Source: Poa pratensis
Lineage: Eukaryota > Streptophyta > Magnoliopsida > Poales > Poaceae
Length of the DNA stretch: 64,000 nt
Reading direction: 5' to 3'
Assembly (NCBI GenBank): GCA_947311845.1
Contig: CAMZMU010000071.1
Coordinates: 23,783,236-23,847,235 of the forward strand
Shown here: positions 63,295 to 64,000 of the stretch, piece after piece
How positions within the stretch are numbered: position 1 is the first letter of the stretch
Layout: each line of letters opens with the position of its first letter
Position numbers and translations under genes: made by a program
The notes under the pieces: model-generated
Told to the model about the DNA's origin: nothing
The model's database searches: none
The model's input: only the letters and a program-made list of their open reading frames with translations

Positions 63295-64000
63295 AGAGAT
63301 GGTGATTTCCTACTTGCCTAGACTAGACTGGTATACTTTGTATGAAGTCGTACACGCACACGCGACTAGAGCAGTGTATGGAAGCTTAGCGGCCGGCCAG
63401 TGGCAGCGTTCTCGTACGTGCTTCAACTTGCTTGCCGTTGTATCCACTGCTCCGTTGCGCTGACACCTACGGCCTGCCGGCCGGCCGGCCAGCTCCGTCC
63501 GTCCACCGGCCGTCCGCTCCGCCCAGCTAGCTCGTTATCTCTCGCTCTCAGCGCACGCACGCGCATTCAATCGCTCGCACCCGCCCGTGTTGCGATCGTT
63601 GGTAACCACCGCCGCCGGAGATATCGCGTGGGCGTGGTAGTAGTACGTCGACGTCGGGAGCTAAGGGTTTCGCTGTTGGTTCCTTATCACCCGTCGACTA
63701 CTCGCTCCCTCTACGTACCTTTCGCCTGTATACGTACGTAGCTAGCTACTGGTGAAGGGACGGTGCTTTCGCTGTCTCCCTCTCCTTCCTCGCCTCTTGG
63801 TGGTAGCGCAGTGCTAACTGCTAAAACATGATGATAAACGAGAACCTCTCGTGATACGGCCGGTGTCATCTTCAGTGGTGAAGAAATTCAGGTCCATGCT
63901 GTAATCGAGCATGCATGATTCCTCTGCACTGCACCGCTAGCTGTTAACCTGAGATCGAGTGGTGAAATCCCCGGAAAAGAGATTTGATTGGTGAAAAGAT
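63295..64000. other. Right edge, possible upstream region of an off-window gene
   Basis: From 63400 the sequence is CpG-rich with CT-rich stretches (63530-63560), then drops to mixed composition. This would fit a promoter or leader of a gene beyond 64000, but no exon is recognised here. Confidence 0.3.

Overview
The window looks like nuclear DNA of a grass, most likely Triticeae (wheat, Aegilops or barley group). This is an inference from spliced plant genes with GT-AG introns, GC-rich first exons, and nested LTR retrotransposons, LINEs, SINEs, Stowaway MITEs and Helitron ends in the styles common in those genomes. No bacterial or organellar signal was seen. I recognise three host genes, all on the minus strand and all multi-exon. 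(1) A coatomer delta subunit (delta-COP), CDS 381-4696 with an upstream 5' UTR exon near 5841. It has complete splice sites but a one-base frameshift in exon 9. (2) A calmodulin-binding IQD protein of 500 aa, CDS 10339-13058 in five exons, one of them with a GC donor. (3) An interactor of constitutive active ROPs (ICR/RIP) coiled-coil protein of 550 aa, CDS 50892-55016 in three exons, carrying a recent 111-bp in-frame tandem duplication. Together they suggest vesicle traffic, calmodulin/microtubule signalling and ROP GTPase signalling, but nothing indicates that they act as one unit. They are ordinary dispersed plant genes. The rest is mostly mobile DNA and can be read as a layered history. 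6.1-9.1 kb holds a short retroposed fragment, a Stowaway MITE, and a 318-bp SINE that was later split by a 532-bp solo LTR. An intron of the IQD gene carries a complete 175-bp SINE. 15.75-17.93 kb is a non-autonomous Helitron on the minus strand with a Tourist-like MITE inside it. 19.1-20.7 kb is a Pack-MULE: 311- and 329-bp terminal inverted repeats around the C-lobe of an LRR receptor-like pseudokinase, with part of an intron still attached. 21.2-22.3 kb is a retroposed element with 16-bp target duplications and a TGCTAC-rich array. 22.4-32.1 kb is a minus-strand LINE split by a 6.8-kb non-autonomous Gypsy-type LTR element (A). 32.8-34.6 kb is a solo LTR. 34.6-49.6 kb is a plus-strand LINE split by a 12.35-kb LTR element (B), which itself contains a 4.76-kb gag-only LTR element (C), and split again downstream by a retroposed 0.84-kb sequence. 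57.4-59.7 kb is bounded by two Helitron-type 3' ends in opposite orientation. 59.7-64 kb is intergenic, with tandem duplications, a Stowaway MITE and a GC-rich block. None of the LTR elements shows reverse transcriptase or integrase; the only RT sequences belong to the two decayed LINEs. The most notable observations are the Pack-MULE, the gag ORF of element C running through the polypurine tract into its own 3' LTR, the isolated delta-COP frameshift, the ICR internal duplication, and the nested insertions whose joints rejoin in frame. I did not find a convincing new multi-gene system. Exon limits come from reading splice sites and family conservation by eye; no alignment or expression data were available.
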